7,850 nt of DNA from Comamonadaceae bacterium (lineage in GTDB: Bacteria; Pseudomonadota; Gammaproteobacteria; Burkholderiales; Burkholderiaceae_C). Numbering within the stretch: position 1 is the stretch's first letter; each line of letters starts with the position of its first letter. Location: contig CANCCE010000127.1 of the NCBI GenBank assembly GCA_947374505.1, forward strand, positions 1 through 7,850, read 5' to 3'. A program made the translations under genes and the position numbers. The notes below the pieces were generated by a model that did not search any database, was not told the origin of the DNA, and saw only the letters and a list, made by a program, of their open reading frames with translations. Of the stretch, positions 6,415-7,850 are shown piece by piece.

Positions 6415-7662
6415 TTAACTGGCCGAGCTCGCCGTTGCCGGCGCCGGGTTCGCTGCAGGCTGGAGATGGCGGCTGGGCGCGCGCATGGGCCACGCCAGCA
6501 CCAGCCACAGCAGCATCAGCGCACTGCAGGCCATGAAGAGGGCGCCGGGGCCGGCTGTTTTAGCCAGCCAGCCACCTGCCGCACCGCCCGCAAAAAAGCC
6601 CAGCGACTGCAGTGTGTTGTAAACCCCCAGCGCTGCGCCGCGGGCATGCGCCGGTGCGGCCCGAGACGCTAGGCTGGGCTGGCAAGACTCCAGCACATTG
6701 AAGCCGCAGAAAAAGACAAACAACAAGCAGGCCAGCGCGACCAGACTTGGCGTGCCATGTTGGGCCGACCACATGAAGCCCAGCTGGACCAGCAAAATCA
6801 AGCCAATGGCGCTTAAAAAGACAGCCCGCAGATAACCGCGCCGCTCCAGCGGAAAGAGCGTACCACCCAGCACCACAAAAGACGCCAGCACCGCAGGCAG
6901 ATACACCTGCCAGTGCGCGGCTTTGTCCAGCCCGGCTTGGACCAACAGCGCCGGAATGGCCACCCACATGGCCAACTGCACAGCGTGCAACACAAACACG
7001 CCGAGGTTCAGGCGCAGCAGCGTAGGTTCGCGCAGCACCAGCTTCAAACTGCCCCGAGGACGCTGCACCGGCTTGGCCGGTTCCGGCGGAACAACCCAAG
7101 CCACGATGGCCATACCGGTCAAGGCCAACAGACCTGTCAGGGCGAACAAACCACCCAGCCCGATCTGCGCCGCCAGCATCGGTGCCACGACCAAAGACAG
7201 TGCAAACATCAGGCCAATGCTGATGCCCACCAGCGCCATCGCCTTGGTGCGCACTTCGTCGCGGGTCTGGTCGGCCAACAGTGCTGTGACGGCGGCTGAA
7301 ATCGCGCCAGCGCCCTGAATCGAACGGCCGATGATGAGCCAGGTCAAATCGCTGGCGGCCATGGCGACAAAGCTGCCCAAGGCAAAGAGCAGCAGCCCGA
7401 AAATGATCACGCGCTTGCGGCCTAACCAGTCCGAGGCCAGCCCAAAAGGAATTTGCAGCAGGCCTTGCGTCAGTCCGTAAATGCCCATCGCCAGACCAAC
7501 ACGGGCAGGGTCATCGCCACCCGGCAAGCGGGCGGCCTCCAGCGCAAACACCGGCAGCACCAAAAAAAGACCCAACATGCGCAGCGCAAAAATCGATGCC
7601 AGCGACAAGCTGGCGCGCCGCTCGGTGGCGGTCATGAGGGTGTTCGGAGTGGAGGTGCGCAT
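6415..7662 (-). CDS. MFS transporter, drug/metabolite exporter type (YajR-like)
   Basis: An inner-membrane major facilitator with about 12 transmembrane helices and 415 residues, normal for the family. Helix 1 includes SIFALRMLGLFLVLPVFAL. Between helices 2 and 3 lies motif A, GLASDWLGRKRVIIFG (about residues 75-89), and helix 4 holds GRSIQGAGAISAAVTALLAD. A central cytoplasmic loop (PPEPAKPVQRPRG) separates the two six-helix halves. The C-terminal tail is Pro/Ala-rich. The pattern resembles the proton-coupled exporters around E. coli YajR, although the visible protein lacks YajR's C-terminal ferredoxin-like domain. The substrate is unknown. The start is uncertain: the frame opens at a TTG (7698), and ATGs at 7662 and 7635 are both plausible with no clear Shine-Dalgarno site. 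Homologues I recall begin near the 7635 ATG (MTATERRASLSLAS). It precedes ssb by 25 bases, probably in one transcript. Confidence 0.9.
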   Translation of the reverse strand: MRTSTPNTLMTATERRASLSLASIFALRMLGLFLVLPVFALEAARLPGGDDPARVGLAMGIYGLTQGLLQIPFGLASDWLGRKRVIIFGLLLFALGSFVAMAASDLTWLIIGRSIQGAGAISAAVTALLADQTRDEVRTKAMALVGISIGLMFALSLVVAPMLAAQIGLGGLFALTGLLALTGMAIVAWVVPPEPAKPVQRPRGSLKLVLREPTLLRLNLGVFVLHAVQLAMWVAIPALLVQAGLDKAAHWQVYLPAVLASFVVLGGTLFPLERRGYLRAVFLSAIGLILLVQLGFMWSAQHGTPSLVALACLLFVFFCGFNVLESCQPSLASRAAPAHARGAALGVYNTLQSLGFFAGGAAGGWLAKTAGPGALFMACSALMLLWLVLAWPMRAPSRHLQPAANPAPATASSAS

Positions 7663-7850
7663 GGGGTAGAACGTTTCAGCTGTGGCGGTCAAAGCCAAAA
7701 AACGAAGGGCTTATTGTCTTCCATTCGTCAAACGCTGAGGCACGGCCCGCCTTCAGCGGGGCCAGGGCGGTCCATGGTGCAGAAATGCCAGTCCGTCTAT
7801 GATGTACGGTTTTGCCGGCCCCTCCCATTGAACTCACCGTCTGACAGCAA
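7663..7850. other. Non-coding region leading into a gene beyond the window
   Basis: I see no supported gene here. It must hold the promoter of the MFS-ssb transcript on the minus strand. TATGAT at 7798-7803 could be a plus-strand -10 element for a gene starting past the edge, although the matching -35 position reads TGGTGC and is poor. In related bacteria uvrA often lies divergent from this pair, but nothing of it can be confirmed here. Confidence 0.4.
7744..7763. repeat. GC-rich inverted repeat in the right intergenic region
   Basis: GGCCCGC (7744-7750) pairs with GCGGGGCC (7756-7763) across the loop CTTCA, with one bulged G. There is no T-run after it on either strand, so it is not an intrinsic terminator. 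It may be a hairpin in a leader or a binding site. Confidence 0.4.

Noticed and set aside
6408..6425. LexA (SOS) box upstream of ssb
   Set aside because: The region reads CTGACAGTTTAACTGG, which lacks the CAG at the required position of CTG-N10-CAG, so it does not fit the consensus.
7799..7831. Short frame starting ATGATGTAC near the right edge as the start of the next gene
   Set aside because: It stops after ten codons (MMYGFAGPSH) and has no ribosome binding site.

Overview
The window looks like ordinary chromosome of a betaproteobacterium, most likely of the order Burkholderiales and near the Comamonadaceae. This rests on high-GC coding sequence, a Bug-type (TctC-like) solute-binding protein under a divergent LysR regulator, and an MFS transporter directly followed by ssb, an arrangement I recall from that group next to uvrA. 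The genus is an inference. I see no mobile element, CRISPR array, tRNA or rRNA gene, and no broken gene apart from the one cut by the left edge.

Left part (1-3152): a small catabolic or uptake module. A LysR-type regulator (minus strand, C-terminus outside the window) is divergent from a Bug periplasmic binding protein. Only 39 bases downstream lies a lyase of the fumarase/aspartase superfamily, of the carboxymuconate-cycloisomerase or adenylosuccinate-lyase-like branch. The 87-base divergent region holds a perfect 8+5+8 inverted repeat fitting the T-N11-A LysR box, and a degraded second copy overlaps the regulator's start codon. The likely logic is that the regulator senses a small, probably polycarboxylate, compound, the binding protein captures it and the lyase cleaves or rearranges it. 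The lyase departs from the usual active-site motifs at several positions, so its substrate cannot be read from the sequence.

Middle (3209-4381): mnmA, the tRNA 2-thiouridylase, complete with both catalytic cysteines. It converges with a minus-strand gene (4404-5807) for a secreted MipA/OmpV-like outer-membrane barrel protein, which carries about 190 extra C-terminal residues that look like further barrel strands.

Right part (5883-7662): ssb (single-stranded DNA-binding protein) preceded by a 12-helix MFS exporter, both on the minus strand, 25 bases apart and probably co-transcribed. A clear intrinsic terminator follows ssb. The last 190 bases are non-coding and probably lead into a plus-strand gene beyond the edge, which from known gene order could be uvrA but is not visible.
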